64,000 nt of DNA from Synaphobranchus kaupii (taxonomy: Eukaryota; Chordata; Actinopteri; Anguilliformes; Synaphobranchidae), in contig CM056381.1 in assembly GCA_029718625.1 (NCBI GenBank), positions 59,460,026 through 59,524,025 of the forward strand. The letters run 5' to 3'. Positions 44,741 to 56,347 of this stretch are shown one piece after another (within the stretch, counting starts at the first letter, position 1; each line of letters opens with the position of its first letter). The position numbers and the translations under genes were made by a program. The notes below the pieces were generated by a model. The model searched no databases. It had not been told where the DNA came from and saw nothing but the letters and a program-made list of their open reading frames with translations.

Positions 44741-45395
44741 CCAGATATATACCACTTCCGCTCATGGTAGGCAGAGGATGTTGAGGAAAAATTGTAGGCT
44801 TCCGACCAGGGGGCCATTCTCCCTGAAGCTCGAAAAAGAAAGAAGTTCTTTTTGTGCTCGTTTGTTCCAGTTATTTGCAGATAGCGACGATTGCCGTCGT
44901 AAAAGCTTTTAATTGTACTAACCAATCCCGATATTTCATAGTGGATTTTGCTGAAAGAAAGCGAGCCACAACTGGATTTTGTCACCTGTGCGGATGTTGC
45001 TGCGATGTTCTGCAACGCGGGTTTTGAGGGAGCTGCGAGTTTTGGCTATGTACTCAAGTCCACAAGGACATTTAATCATATACATTTGTAGTATTGCAGG
45101 TGATCACACCTTTCATTTTCATCTGTTGGCCAGAAATTGGATGATTAGAAGTTGCATTTATATGCAAAGTTGCATTGTGCGCAGTGTCCGCATCTGAAGT
45201 TGCCTACTGGAATATTTCTCAGAAAGTGCTGTGGTCGGATTGGTGGCATATCGCTTAGATTAGGGGGGCATTTATAGGGGGAGTCTTTGACAGATCTGAC
45301 CCTGGCCAAGGATGCATTTTCAATGTGCCAGTGATTGTTAATTATCTGTTGGAAGTGTTTACCAAGAGGAGAATATTTGATACTGAATTTTGGAT
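44725..45395 (-). pseudogene. Penelope-like retroelement remnant with GIY-YIG endonuclease
   Basis: On the minus strand YSPLGKHFQQIINNHWH is followed by a Cys cluster (FRCGHCAQCNF), a stop, and after a shift by VYMIKCPCGLEYIAKT and LKTRVAEHRSNIRTGD. The VYM...YIA pair with the downstream Arg is the GIY-YIG motif (second Gly changed to Ala), and the CxxC cluster before it is characteristic of Penelope-like elements, where this enzyme nicks the target. The RT domain lies upstream and is not found. Below 45000 a frame ISGLVSTIKSFYDGNRRYL continues but is not confidently part of the family. Confidence 0.8.
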
Positions 45396-45547
45396 GTTGG
45401 ACATCTTTTGACTGTCTTTAGTAGGCATTCATCTTGACTAATGTTGTGAAACCTGTTTTTGCTACTTTGCCCTGACTGTATTCAGCGAGCAAAGGGCAAC
45501 CAGGCCCTCGGTAACTAAACCGAATCTCAGGCAAATCAATATTCACT

Positions 45548-46335
45548 GGGTTGAAAGATCACATTGGCTGACCTCTGGCAGGCAGAACGGAACCACATCA
45601 AGTTCCTTGTCCAGGCTGTTTACAATGTCCTCCACAGCCCATCCAACCTACACTGCTGGGGCTTGGCAGAAACCGCACAGTGCCTGTGGTGTTCCAAGAG
45701 GGGATGACTTGAACACATCCTGAGGTGTTGTCCAAAGGCTCGGGGAGAGGGCCGTTACCGCTCGTGGCACGACCAGGTGCTGAATACCATCACAAACGCC
45801 ATCTGCACTTGGATCTGTGCAAGCAAGCGGACATGGACCACGAAGCAGACCATCAGCTTCATCAGAGCTGGAGAGCAACTGAAGTTGACACCTAAACAAG
45901 CTTCTTGCTACCCCTCAGGACTGGCAGCTCTTGCTAGACCAAGAGAGAAAGCTCAAGTTCCCCCAACATATAGCACCGATTAGACTGAGACCTGATGTCC
46001 TCATTGGGTCTGAAGGAACGAAGAGCGCCATCAAGCTGGAGCTGACCATCCCTTGGGAAGACCGCTTGGAGGCTTTTGAGAGGAACATGACTAAGTATGA
46101 GGGGCAATATGTTTGCCAATGGAAGGTTTTGTGGGGCAATCTCTCTGCAGAGCCTACCACACACTTGGCATCACAGGGATAAGCAGAAGGAGAGCCATAC
46201 GCAACAACACCAAGGTGGCGGAAAAAGCCTCAAGATGGCTCTGAATCAAGAAGGCCGATCCTCGGGAGAGCCACTGCCACTAGGACACAAGCTGGGGCCT
46301 GATCAAACCTGGTTGGGTCACCTGGGCAAGGGTGT
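45548..46335 (+). pseudogene. R2/NeSL-group LINE C-terminus (CCHC plus restriction-like endonuclease)
   Basis: LADLWQAERNHIKFLVQAVY begins the readable part. CLWC ... LEHILRCC forms the CCHC finger (a stop lies inside). GRYRSWHDQVLNTITNAIC and KQTISFIRAGEQ follow. After a shift near 45925 the endonuclease reads LRPDVLIGSEGTKSAIKLEL and TIPWEDRLEAFERNMTKY, the PD...(D/E)xx motif of RLE-type LINEs. The last part, ITGISRRRAIRNNTKVAEKA then SRWL, ends in a stop. In living relatives this enzyme cuts a specific target. The copy is 5'-truncated and broken. Confidence 0.82.
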
Positions 46336-46349
46336 CTTATTTTGAAAGA

Positions 46350-47150
46350 CCTGTAATAAACAATGACACCAGGTTACAACACACATCTAGAGATGTATCA
46401 TTCCAATAGTTAGATTACCTCCTCTACCAATTAATACCCTCACTTCTTAACATTCACACGACTCCCATTACAAAAAGCTAGTTTTGCTAAGTAAAGAAAA
46501 CTATTAACATTATTTAAACTTCATTGAAAATAAAAATGAGCCATTTTATTTTTCTCAGTTGATGAGATCTCTTATTGCAAGTGAAAATACACATTTTTAA
46601 ACCACAATTCTTAGCTTGATCCAATGTAGAAGGGAAATTAAGTTGACCCATTATGTTTGAGATAATCCTGATAACAAAATTACTTCTTAAATTAAAAAAA
46701 TAGAAATCTTACCAGAGCACAAATGTATTTACATTCATATTGGGTGATTCGTGTAGGAATTACAGCTCTTTTTATTCATAATCCCGCTATTTTAGGGGAG
46801 CAAAAGTAATTGAACAATTGGCTACTCAGCTGTTTCCTGGCCAGCCGTATGTCTTTGCATCAATAGTTCATGCACAAGAAAACTAACAAAAGGTCTCGTT
46901 GTTTTCGGTGAAGAATTTGCATTTGGAGTCTGTTGCTGTCGTCTCTCAACATGACTAAATAAGTGTCCATGCCAGTAAATCTATACTGTATATAGACACA
47001 GACACACACTGTTAAAAGAACAACCAAATGAATTTCCCTAATGGGATTTAAAAAAAGAAAAGTATCTATTCACTTGCAATGTAGCAATGAACCATTGGTT
47101 TATTGAGAGTGCTTCCCCAGAAGGTGGGTTAACATCAGTGTCTCAACCTG
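46350..47150. other. No gene seen
   Basis: AT-rich DNA without recognisable structure. Confidence 0.4.
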
Positions 47151-47151
47151 A

Positions 47152-47244
47152 CACCTAGTGTGGCATTAAACACTTAATAACCCACCTCATAGTCTGGGTT
47201 CCTGGACTAAGAGGTGGGTTAGGTGTTTAATGCCACACTAGGTG
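47152..47244. repeat. Long hairpin (about 40-bp arms)
   Basis: CACCTAGTGTGGCATTAAAC and AACCCACCT on the left face AGGTGGGTT and GTTTAATGCCACACTAGGTG on the right, with a loop around TCTGGGTTCCTGGA. The right arm runs straight into an L2 fragment. Confidence 0.85.
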
Positions 47245-47605
47245 GATTCCCACCTGGACCACTGCAACTCCTGTCTCCTGGTCTCTGCCATCAGATTTCT
47301 GCAGCTTATCCAGAAAGCTACTGCTTGACTGATCTGCAACCTCCCCAGGTTGAGCAATGTGACGCCCCTTCTCATCTCCCTCCACTACCTACCAGGATTC
47401 AGCTCAAATAAAATTCATAACCTTGGTGCTAGCCAACAGATTAACATACCAGCCACGCTCATCCATTCTGCCATCTCTGGTGGCCTGGCCACTCCCTCAT
47501 CTGACTGCACTTCAGGGTTACATCTCCGGTCTGTTCTGGCCCCCTGGTGGTGGAATGAGCTTCGCACTGCAGTCAGGACAGCAAAAACCATTCTCCCATG
47601 ACCCG
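47245..47605 (+). mobile_element. L2-type LINE C-terminal fragment
   Basis: Readable pieces are LSNVTPLLISLHYLPG and, after shifts, SGGLATPSSDCTSG then LRSVLAPWWWNELRTAVRTA. They match in order the NLPKFSHVTPLLRSLHWLPV and PQWWN parts of the LINE at 31913. It is an old, shortened copy. Confidence 0.75.
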
Positions 47606-47767
47606 CTTTAGCTATCCACTTTCCTTTTGGCATAATGTGATCACAAATTATCACTGTTTAAAGATTATCTGTATAGAACTTTTTACTTTTGATTACAATG
47701 CTAATAGTTTTGTTTGGTTAACTTTTATAAACGGGCCTTCTACCTCTACCGCGCTGAAGTCTATCCC

Positions 47768-48064
47768 AACATACAACATCCATCTATCCACAACATACCA
47801 ATAACGGTAACCTGACGAAACCCATGAGGACACAGGGAGAACATACAACATACATCTATCCACAACATACCAATAACGGTAACCTGACAAAACCCATGAG
47901 GACACAGGGAGAACATACAACATACATCTATCCACAACATACCAATAAGGGTAACCTGACGAAACCCATGAGGACACAGGGAGAACATACAACATACATC
48001 TATCCACAACATACCAATAACGGTAACCTGACAAAACCCATGAGGACACAGGGAGAACATACAA
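47768..48064. repeat. 72-bp minisatellite, four copies
   Basis: Units start at 47768, 47840, 47912 and 47984, with a 9-base partial at 48056. The unit runs from AACATACAACATACATCTAT to GAGGACACAGGGAG. Because 72 is divisible by three and the unit lacks stops in some frames, long repetitive frames appear on both strands. Copies 1 and 3 have CCTGACGAAA, 2 and 4 CCTGACAAAA, so a 144-bp dimer was probably duplicated. Confidence 0.95.
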
Positions 48065-48114
48065 ACCTTTTTGCAGTGAGGCGACAGTGCTACTCACTGC
48101 ACCACCATGCCGCC
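48065..48114 (-). mobile_element. SINE head adjoining the minisatellite
   Basis: On the minus strand GGCGGCATGGTGGTGCAGTG, AGTAGCACTGTCGCCTCACT and GCAAAAAGG form the head of a common tRNA-derived fish repeat. In that family a TTTGCATGTTCTCCC-type body normally follows; here TTTGTATGTTCTCCCTGTGT begins the 72-bp unit. Confidence 0.75.
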
Positions 48115-48115
48115 C

Positions 48116-48900
48116 TTCTTCGTAATATTGCACTTTTGTATTCCTAAGACTTGGTATTCCGGATGTTCTCCACTTCTGTAAGTGACTCTGGAGTGTCTGT
48201 CAAGTGATTGATTGTAACCCCATCTTTACACTAGCATTCACGGTGTCGGTATTGTTGTGTACTGTGTGTGTCTGTGTGATATGGGTGAAAACAAAATTTA
48301 AACAACAAAATCTGCAGGTGATTAGTTGCAGTATGTTAATTGTGCAAACCTGTCTCCTGTCCCAGGTGTAAGAAGACTAACAAACCCAGAAAACTTGCCA
48401 GCTTTGCAGATGAACACCAAGTTACTTTCTCCATATGTCACTGAATGTACCTGCATGGTTTACATTAAAAAAGGACAGAAATTCACAGTAAGCTTTCAAC
48501 TATTCCTCAGCAAAGTGACTGAAAGAAAGGTAGATAACGTCCTGCGTGAAATTCAAATCATCATCAGAGGTAATATATTACCAACTATGTCTACTTCCTT
48601 CTGGTTTGGGACCACCCCCTGCTATGTCACTTGTGTCATTCCTGACAGCAGCTAAACTGGAAACCCATGTAAAATGGAAATCTGTTTGATATGGTGCCAC
48701 CAGGAGTCTGGATAAGTGCATTAAAAAGTACCTTCAGTTTATGGCTCAATAATAACTATAAAAACAACAACAACACAAACACAAACATGATGTGAACCCA
48801 ATTTAAACAGCTGTAAGCTGAGGATATCCCAATATTGGTCTTGTCACTTCAGTTGTGAGATAATGAGCAAATTAGCCTCTAAAATGACTACTTGTAATAC
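48116..48900. other. No gene confirmed
   Basis: One plus-strand frame at 48326-48655 is open for 109 codons (NTKLLSPYVTECTCMVYIKK) without a recognisable family; it could be a chance frame. Confidence 0.35.
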
Positions 48901-49555
48901 TTAAAGGGATAGTTCGGAATTTTGGACATAATGTCTCAATTATGACTTACCCATGATGTAGTTGATTGATGGAAACCACTTTCAGCTAATTCCATGCTGT
49001 GCCTTCTTTTGGACATACACATGTTGCTAATGCAAGCGCAACTCTAAGGTAAATGGTAGCATCCACTACCAAACGCACTTAAACACTCCACAGTGCACCC
49101 AAAGCAAATAAAATACGATGACAGTCTATCTGGGGAGCAATACTTTACATTACCTACGAATGTATTGCCGGCACTGGTCGACTACAACAACAAAGAAGAG
49201 CAACAAGTTGCAATGGCCACGTTCGCTCCGCCGCCTACTTCCACAGAGAATATAGGTCAGCACAAAGTAAAGGATTCAACGAGTTTGAATTAAAAAATGA
49301 TGGTATAAACACTCAAAATAACCCTGATAGACTGTCGTCGTATTTTATTTGCTTTGGGTGCACTGTGGAGTGTTTAAGTGCGTTTGGTAGTGGATGCTAC
49401 CGTTTACCTTAGAGCTGCGCTAGCATTAGCAACGTGTGTATGTCCAAAAGAAGGGACAGCATGGAATTAGCTGAAAATGGTTTCCATCAATCAACTACAT
49501 CATGGATAAGTCGTAATTGAGACATTATGTCCAAAATTCCGAACTATCCCTTTAA
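48901..49555. mobile_element. Palindromic MITE with TTAA target duplication
   Basis: TTAA flanks both ends (48901-48904, 49552-49555). AGGGATAGTTCGGAATTTTG on the left and its complement on the right begin arms of about 228 bp (48905-49133 and 49322-49551) that match almost throughout, enclosing a loop of about 190 bp. TTAA is the target of piggyBac-like and Kolobok-like elements. No transposase is encoded. Confidence 0.88.
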
Positions 49556-50258
49556 TGCCAAACAACAACAAAAAAAAAAAAGCATTCATTTTGACAGCCC
49601 ATGAAAAGACAAACCACTAATTCTCCTTTTATTCAAATAGAGTAAAATATGTTTCAGTTGTAATTAAAATTCTACCACAACAGAAAAAATTATTATTATT
49701 ATTCTTTACGCAACTGCCGACAGTAGTGTTATGGGATATAGATGTGTATATAGATGTGGGGCATCACATTTGTCTGATAATCTTGCAATGTGCCAAGACA
49801 GTAACAGGTATTGCACTTTGGTTATAAAGATAATGTATAAAAGGGAAATTAATATATTAAAAGATTATTTAAATAAATATGCCATTTTGCCTACCTCACC
49901 TTTTGACAATAAAATAATCAAGACATTGATATTAGCAGGCTTTTCCCCCACAAAAAAGTTCAATATTATTGTTAAAAAGGGTTAGCTTAAGAAAAATATA
50001 ACATGCTACAGCTATCAAAAGACAAAACAGTTCAATGGCAGTTGATTGTGATGAACACAAAACGCACATGGAAAGCAACTGTGTAACAGAGAGAGCAAAC
50101 ACAGGATCATGTTTCACGTCAAGGAATGGTGTTGTCTTGACAGGCAACAACTTCAGACACCTTTAAGACGATATCTTCTGTACCACAGTTGAGAATTACA
50201 TTGTATATTGTACTGTAAACATATAAAACTTATTTAACTGTCCATATTTCATGTAGAG
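49556..50258. other. No gene seen; region 3' of ect2
   Basis: It lies just beyond the ect2 stop codon and probably holds its 3' UTR on the minus strand. Several AATAAA-like words occur (TTTATT on the plus strand, for example 49630), but a poly(A) site cannot be chosen. Confidence 0.4.
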
Positions 50259-50348
50259 TCATAAGAGGTGACTTGCAGAGTGACTGTAACTTAAGTACTT
50301 CCTCTCAAACATTGACGGAAGGTCCACCAATGATGGAGAATTGAGGTC
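50259..50348 (-). CDS. ect2: ect2 last coding exon with stop
   Basis: [20 protein letters not shown] then YSHSASHLL and TGA at 50259-50261. Acceptor CTTTGTAG. The SPSLVxLPSxFER motif and the Ser/His-rich end match the vertebrate ECT2 terminus. Joining exon 51932-52036 directly to this exon keeps frame but is shorter than the human tail I recall; an exon between may be absent, skipped or missed. Confidence 0.88.
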   Translation of the reverse strand, partial: DLNSPSLVDLPSMFERKYLSYSHSASHLL

Positions 50349-53300
50349 CTACAAAGAGAAGAGACAGAAAAGTATCTGACAGCAATCGATTGAAACGCTA
50401 TATTACAGCAGTCATCAGAAAAGTTGCTTTGTTGTACTGTAACCGTTAAACTTGTTTTCCTACCTTAGGCAAATAGACATCTTTGTATTTTGAAGTGGAG
50501 GCAACTTTGTGAACTTTGTTAAGAATGAGAGGCTTTCTTACATCACATTTTTCAAAAACTTTTTGTGAACAACGTAATCATTCTGAAAAAGTGTAAAGGG
50601 CTTTCAAGTTTGTGATACAAGATTTTATTTAATTTTAAGCCAATTCTTTAGATGATTTAAATGGAAATAATTTAAAAGCCTGGTTGTATGGATTATCCAG
50701 ATATTTAGTCAACTGATTTATTAACCAATATCCGGCTGCCTAATGTAATGCTTAATAGTTTAAAAAATGTTATACACAAGCTGTACTCTAGAACTACGCC
50801 CATGACCCATCAGGCATTTTATTGAAGATGACTATCACAATTTCACACTGATGAAGGCCTCACTGTGTTTTTAACTTTATATAAAAAATGTTTCTAGAGT
50901 GTTGTATCTTTGCTGACATTCCAGATTTAAACAATCTCAAAAGTAGTGAGGGGTGGGGATAACTCCGGGGGTACAATTAATTTGTCCCGCAATTCTCACA
51001 AACTAGTGAGAACGTAGTAAATTAGAACATTGTTTAAAAATATACACAAAATACCCATTGAACCGGTGGTTTATTACTTTAAGAGTGGCGCATAGGGCTT
51101 GTAGTTTACTAGCTTAAAATGCAATTGACCAGAAAATGCAATTGCGTTGGTGATCTGTCCTTTATTATCAGTCATAGAAGATCAAGTGAAGTATTTCAAT
51201 GGAAAATGATACACTGGTCAACCCAAAGATTCTGAAAGGCAAATTGCACTGGGAAACTCCCCAACTGTTTTTGGTTTAGCAGAGACCTTTGTGGCCAATG
51301 ACTAATGGAGCATTCATGTGCTTCATTTTTTAGGAATGGCTGTTGAAGTCCACACAGTAGCAGTTTCAGTTTTCCTCCTCTTACCTTTTGTAATAAAAGT
51401 TAAAGCAGCCTAGCTTCGATTTTACAAAAATATATGACCTAATATAGGAGACCATACACTGCCTTTAGTTAACATTCCAACTCTTTTTTTGAAGAAAGTT
51501 GCACCTACACTTAATACGCATTTACATCCTGGGTGGCATTTCATATACCATTCATACGTATATCTTTATTTCTGTAATCTGCATGATATTTTGGTTTAAT
51601 AAATCAACAGGGTTCTTCCCTGAAATATAGGCAGGCTTATCGCCACACCTGGTCATGCTCATAGTACCATAAGGTTATGAGCCCGACGAGTGAAGCTATG
51701 AATGAATTCACTAGATAAGAGAACTGTTAGCATCTTCCTCCAATTACACCATCTACGCCTCATTGCAAGTAACAGTCAATGGATACAAGCATGAACATAG
51801 ACACGCAACTGCTCATTCGCAGACAAATACATACACATGGAGAAACTCCACATGTAAACACGCACACGTGCACGCACACACAGACACGCGTGCGCACGCA
51901 CACAGACACACACACAGCAGCAGGAGCTTACAGAAATCTCGTTCTTGCTCTCAGAGCCGTCCAGACATCCGCTCGCCATGAGGGCCCTCTGGATTTCCCT
52001 CTTGGGCATTTTGTTCAAGGAGAACGCTTTTGTGACCTGAAATGACCATTCACACATTTGAACACTCTATACAGCCTGTACGAATGAAAATCAAGCTCCA
52101 CAGTGACTCTCGAACACACAGAAATACGGCCAATAAACGTCCACTTAAAGGAGATAACTCACTAATGGACCCTCACCGATTTCTTGCAATTTACTTATCT
52201 GTTCACCCATTATCATTCCTGGACTATCACAGGATTCAGATTGACGAGGTCTTCGTTCGGTTATTTTCGCCCAGCTCACCTTCTTTGATGTCTTTCTGAT
52301 GGCGCGGGACGCTCGGCTCAGTGTGCTGTCCATGTCCTTAGTGTTCACTTGGAGGGAGTCGGGATCGGCGCACCGAATCAGCACATCCTGTGCCAAGCAA
52401 GAGGTTAAACACGGCGGGCTTTGTTTAGCTTTCACAATGAGAAGTTAAGACATAAGCGTCTGCTTTTGGGAGCAGCTGGGTCTACTTGCTATGCAAAATG
52501 CAGCGGAGCCACTGAAGCAACAAAGGGCTGGGAGGAGCGGGACATAATCATCAACCAGCGGATAATAGCGACAATGGAGTACAACTGAGGAAAACTCGAA
52601 AGACGATTATGCCAGTTGTTATTTGTAGATGTCACCTTGACATTTTCATTATAATTCTCCTGAAACTTAGGCACAATAAAGGCAGGCTATGACGTTGAGG
52701 AGAGGAGATGCGCTCGTTAATGGCTGGAACATTCAAGCTTCCGGGTCAAAGGGCAGCCCGCAGTGTACGCGCGTATAATGCGTGTGCGTGTTTTTCATCG
52801 CTCGAGTGCAGAGCAGGGGGTCCCTCTCACCGCGTCGGCCTTGCAGATGGTGTTGGCCACCTGCCGGCACAGCGTCTTGAGCCAGGCGGCCTTCGCGGTG
52901 TCCTCAGCCGCCAGCTGGAAGCTGAAGAGCTGGTTGTCCTGCTCCGTAGGCAGGTGGACCAGCAGGGCGAAGGCATTCCGACACTCTGCAGCCGAGACAC
53001 AGAGACGCCCACAGTCACCCCAAAGACACCCAGGATGCCCACAGTCACCCCAAAGACAACCGGGCCCCTTACCTTACCTACTAGATTAATGGCTCCCAAA
53101 CATTTAGACCACAATGAAGTTAAACTAATACATCTACTGTGACTCACCACCCTGTAAATGTTACAATGCTAATGCATGAGAGTTTCAGTTAAATACACAC
53201 AGATACACACACACATACGCACAGGCACGCACACACGTTTCAGTTCAATAAAGCAATATTTTTCTTCAAAGCAAAATACTTGTTTGTTTTTTCGATGGGC

Positions 53301-56300
53301 CATACTAGTACGTTTAATTAAAAGGGGGGAAAAAATGTGTACCGTGAAATACTGTATACCGTGGTATTTTGGTAGATACAGTACCGTACTGTGAAATTTC
53401 ATAGTTACATCCCTAATGTACACTAACAAATGCAAATGCGGGTAACTAGTGTGATGTTTAAATTGACTGGTGTGAACACATATGGAAAACGTATAATATT
53501 CAGAAAGTTTTTTTTCACCCTTGTATCTGTATGTAGTGGGTTATGACCCCGTGTTTGGAAACCACTGAATCAATCAATCCACCCAATGCTGCAAATTACA
53601 GACCATTACTTACAATAGCAGCTGTAAAAAGTCAAGACGTTTGTTTTCAACTAGTGAATGGTCTTGTCTTTATCGGATTTTCCGTACTTTCTGTAGCTCC
53701 CCGAATGATCTCTACATTTTGTCCGTGCCACACAAAAACACTGCCCATTTTAGGTCATTTAATCGGTTTGTTTGTATTTGCTCATATTGAGTCCTCACCC
53801 AGCTCTGTGTGCTATAAATGTCTCAGTCAAGTTATAAAGCAGGTTCCAAGAAACCACTCGACACCGACGAGTAATGAATGACTTCGATGCTTTTCCTTTA
53901 AACTGCGCCGCCACCCTCCTGCATTCACATAAAAGATTGCGCGTAGTTCAGCCCCTCACTCCACAATAGAATATAGGCCAGACAAAGTCAGTTAATACGG
54001 ATTGACCCATGACCCCTCAGGCTGCCTTTCATTTAGGGGACGACAGAAAGCAAACAGAAATAAAGCCGACTCCTGATTTCAGAGGAGGAAAAGACGCAGG
54101 GCTGTTCTCCAGAGCTGGCAGAATTGCGTCGCCAGCTACAGCCACATCTGTGCCCGACAAAACAGATCATCCGAGGCAAGGCTGTCAAACATCTCTCAAC
54201 AGGATAGGACGAGTATTGGAAGGAAACATGCTGCACTCAATCCGTTGCCCAATCCATTCATTCAGTGCTGAAAATTTTGATTGAAACGCACGGAATATGG
54301 GATTATTGCCACACAGGTTTCTATACTTAAACACTGTATGATGCAAAAGCAATACTAGTAATTAATTTAACGGAATTGCGACTAATTGTAGACCGGAGAT
54401 GATCATCACATCATGGGTTTGGCTAACTCTTTTAATGGTATCACAGCACATTTACTAATGTTGCCAGATAATGATGTTCAGAAAGATTAACAGAGCAGAG
54501 AGGTGATTAAATATTGGGCAATGCTGTTGGAATCTAAAGAGACTAAATTGATGATCACTGAATGGCTAAAATAGCAATTAATTTATAGCCGTGGCAGAGT
54601 TCAGATGTTAATGAACTTCCGAAGGAAAGATAATAGAGTTAAGAGATTAAGAGAATAATTGTCCCACTGCTATTTGTTGATTGTAGGCATCCAAGAGGAA
54701 CTCTTTTAATCTCAGGTGATAACTGTTTTTATCCAGATTTTATGTGGTTCTTGCAATAGCAATCACAAGCCATAATTCAGAAGTAGAAATGCGTAATTCC
54801 CTGTAATGAAGTACACATGCACCCCCCCCCCCCCACCCCCCCCACCTCACCTCAAGTGCCACTGCAGCCAGCATCTCTTGAATATTTAGCATTTTTTGCA
54901 CCTCTCGAGTGAAGTGCATTATGGGAAATTAGTCTGTATAAACGCATAAGGCTAACGAAAGCCATCTGGGACAGACGGCAGCATATACACTTCAAGCCTC
55001 CAGGAATTTAGTTTGACAGCCATGCTCTAAGGAGACCCTGGCTGTGTCGGAATAAGCACCCTTCCATACTATTGCGTATGCTTGTTGACTACAGTGAATG
55101 AGAAAGTAAGAGTTAAGTAAGCGAAACTTTCTTGAAATGTAGTGTACTCAAAACCCCTGGATGATATACTTACTTACCGGGGTTTTGCTGAGTATATTCA
55201 GGAGCATATGTTTCAAGAAGCAAGCCAACATTTTGGTCACATACATATGACGTGCAGCTTTGCTTTAAAAATGAGGCACAGCTTTGCTGACGTTTTCCTT
55301 CAACAACAACAACGTGACATGGCCGTGCGCAAGGGTGGGACCTCTTATGACACTTCCACAGTTCGGTTGGAAAATAGTATGGGGGATATTTTTTGCATAC
55401 TGCACGTTGTGTACCAAAACAGTATACGGTACACAGCTGCTAGCACACAGGATGCAGTAGATAGTAGGCTCTGATTCGGACACAGCCACTGGACTTGAAA
55501 ACACACCTTCTGTCTCCCGTAGGTCCAGAACCCTCCTAATCTGGGACAGGGGCATGAGGGCCACGTGCTTGAGTGGGGAGGGGGCGTGCGCCTGGCCCAG
55601 TGGCCCCCGTAACGTTCCAATCCCCTTGTGCCTCTTCCTGGCGATCTGCAGGGGCGACAGGGAGCATGGCGGTAACAGCACGCTCATTTGACACCGTGGT
55701 TGGGGTAAGTTGTACACTACTAGTAAAACAGCCTAAGATTCAACCCAAATAAACAATTCCTTTCAACACGTAAATACACACGATATCTCATTTATAAGAA
55801 AATATGCTACAATCTAAACAGTCTGCATATACAGTACATTAAACATTGGGTCAAATATCCATTTGAAATACTTCACCGTTTAGATGGCAATACAATCTGA
55901 AGTCGTCCTGTGTCCCTTATGAGTCTTATCCTCCCCCCTGCAAAGAGTTGTTTGGGGGGGGGGGGGGCACGTCAGGGGACTCGAGCGACACTGTGATAAT
56001 CAATAAGGTAAACAATCTCATTCATTAGCAGGTCCGGCGCCGACCCGGATTGGGGAACGCTGCGGAATATAGAGGAGAAGCGGGGGACCCCTAGTGCGGG
56101 GGCGGCAGCGGGTGAATGATTAAGAAGCGGGGGCTTCGATTTCTTCCCCCCCTGCCTTCGCTCATTACCTGGTGGGTCCGATGCCGCTGATTCGGGGTGA
56201 CATTTCGCCACGAGCCGCCCGCCCCCGCCTAATGCGACGCTGCCAATTAGCCACCTTACAATAGCGGCGTAAGCAATCCGCCGCGCATTCATAAATCATT

Positions 56301-56311
56301 AATAAACTTAC

Positions 56312-56347
<36 letters not shown>

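Noticed and set aside
47768..48064. Possible CRISPR-like array
   Set aside because: The units are contiguous with no unique spacers, and the genome is eukaryotic.
47693..48147. Long repetitive frames on both strands across the 72-bp repeats
   Set aside because: They are a by-product of a repeat unit divisible by three, in a SINE-derived array; no start context or conservation supports a protein.
48326..48655. 109-codon plus-strand frame
   Set aside because: Some protein-like composition, but no known domain and no neighbouring exons.
52708..53150. Plus-strand frames and an unspliced minus frame over the ect2 PH exon
   Set aside because: Shadows of the GC-rich exon; the spliced minus-strand reading matches ECT2 in phase with its neighbours.
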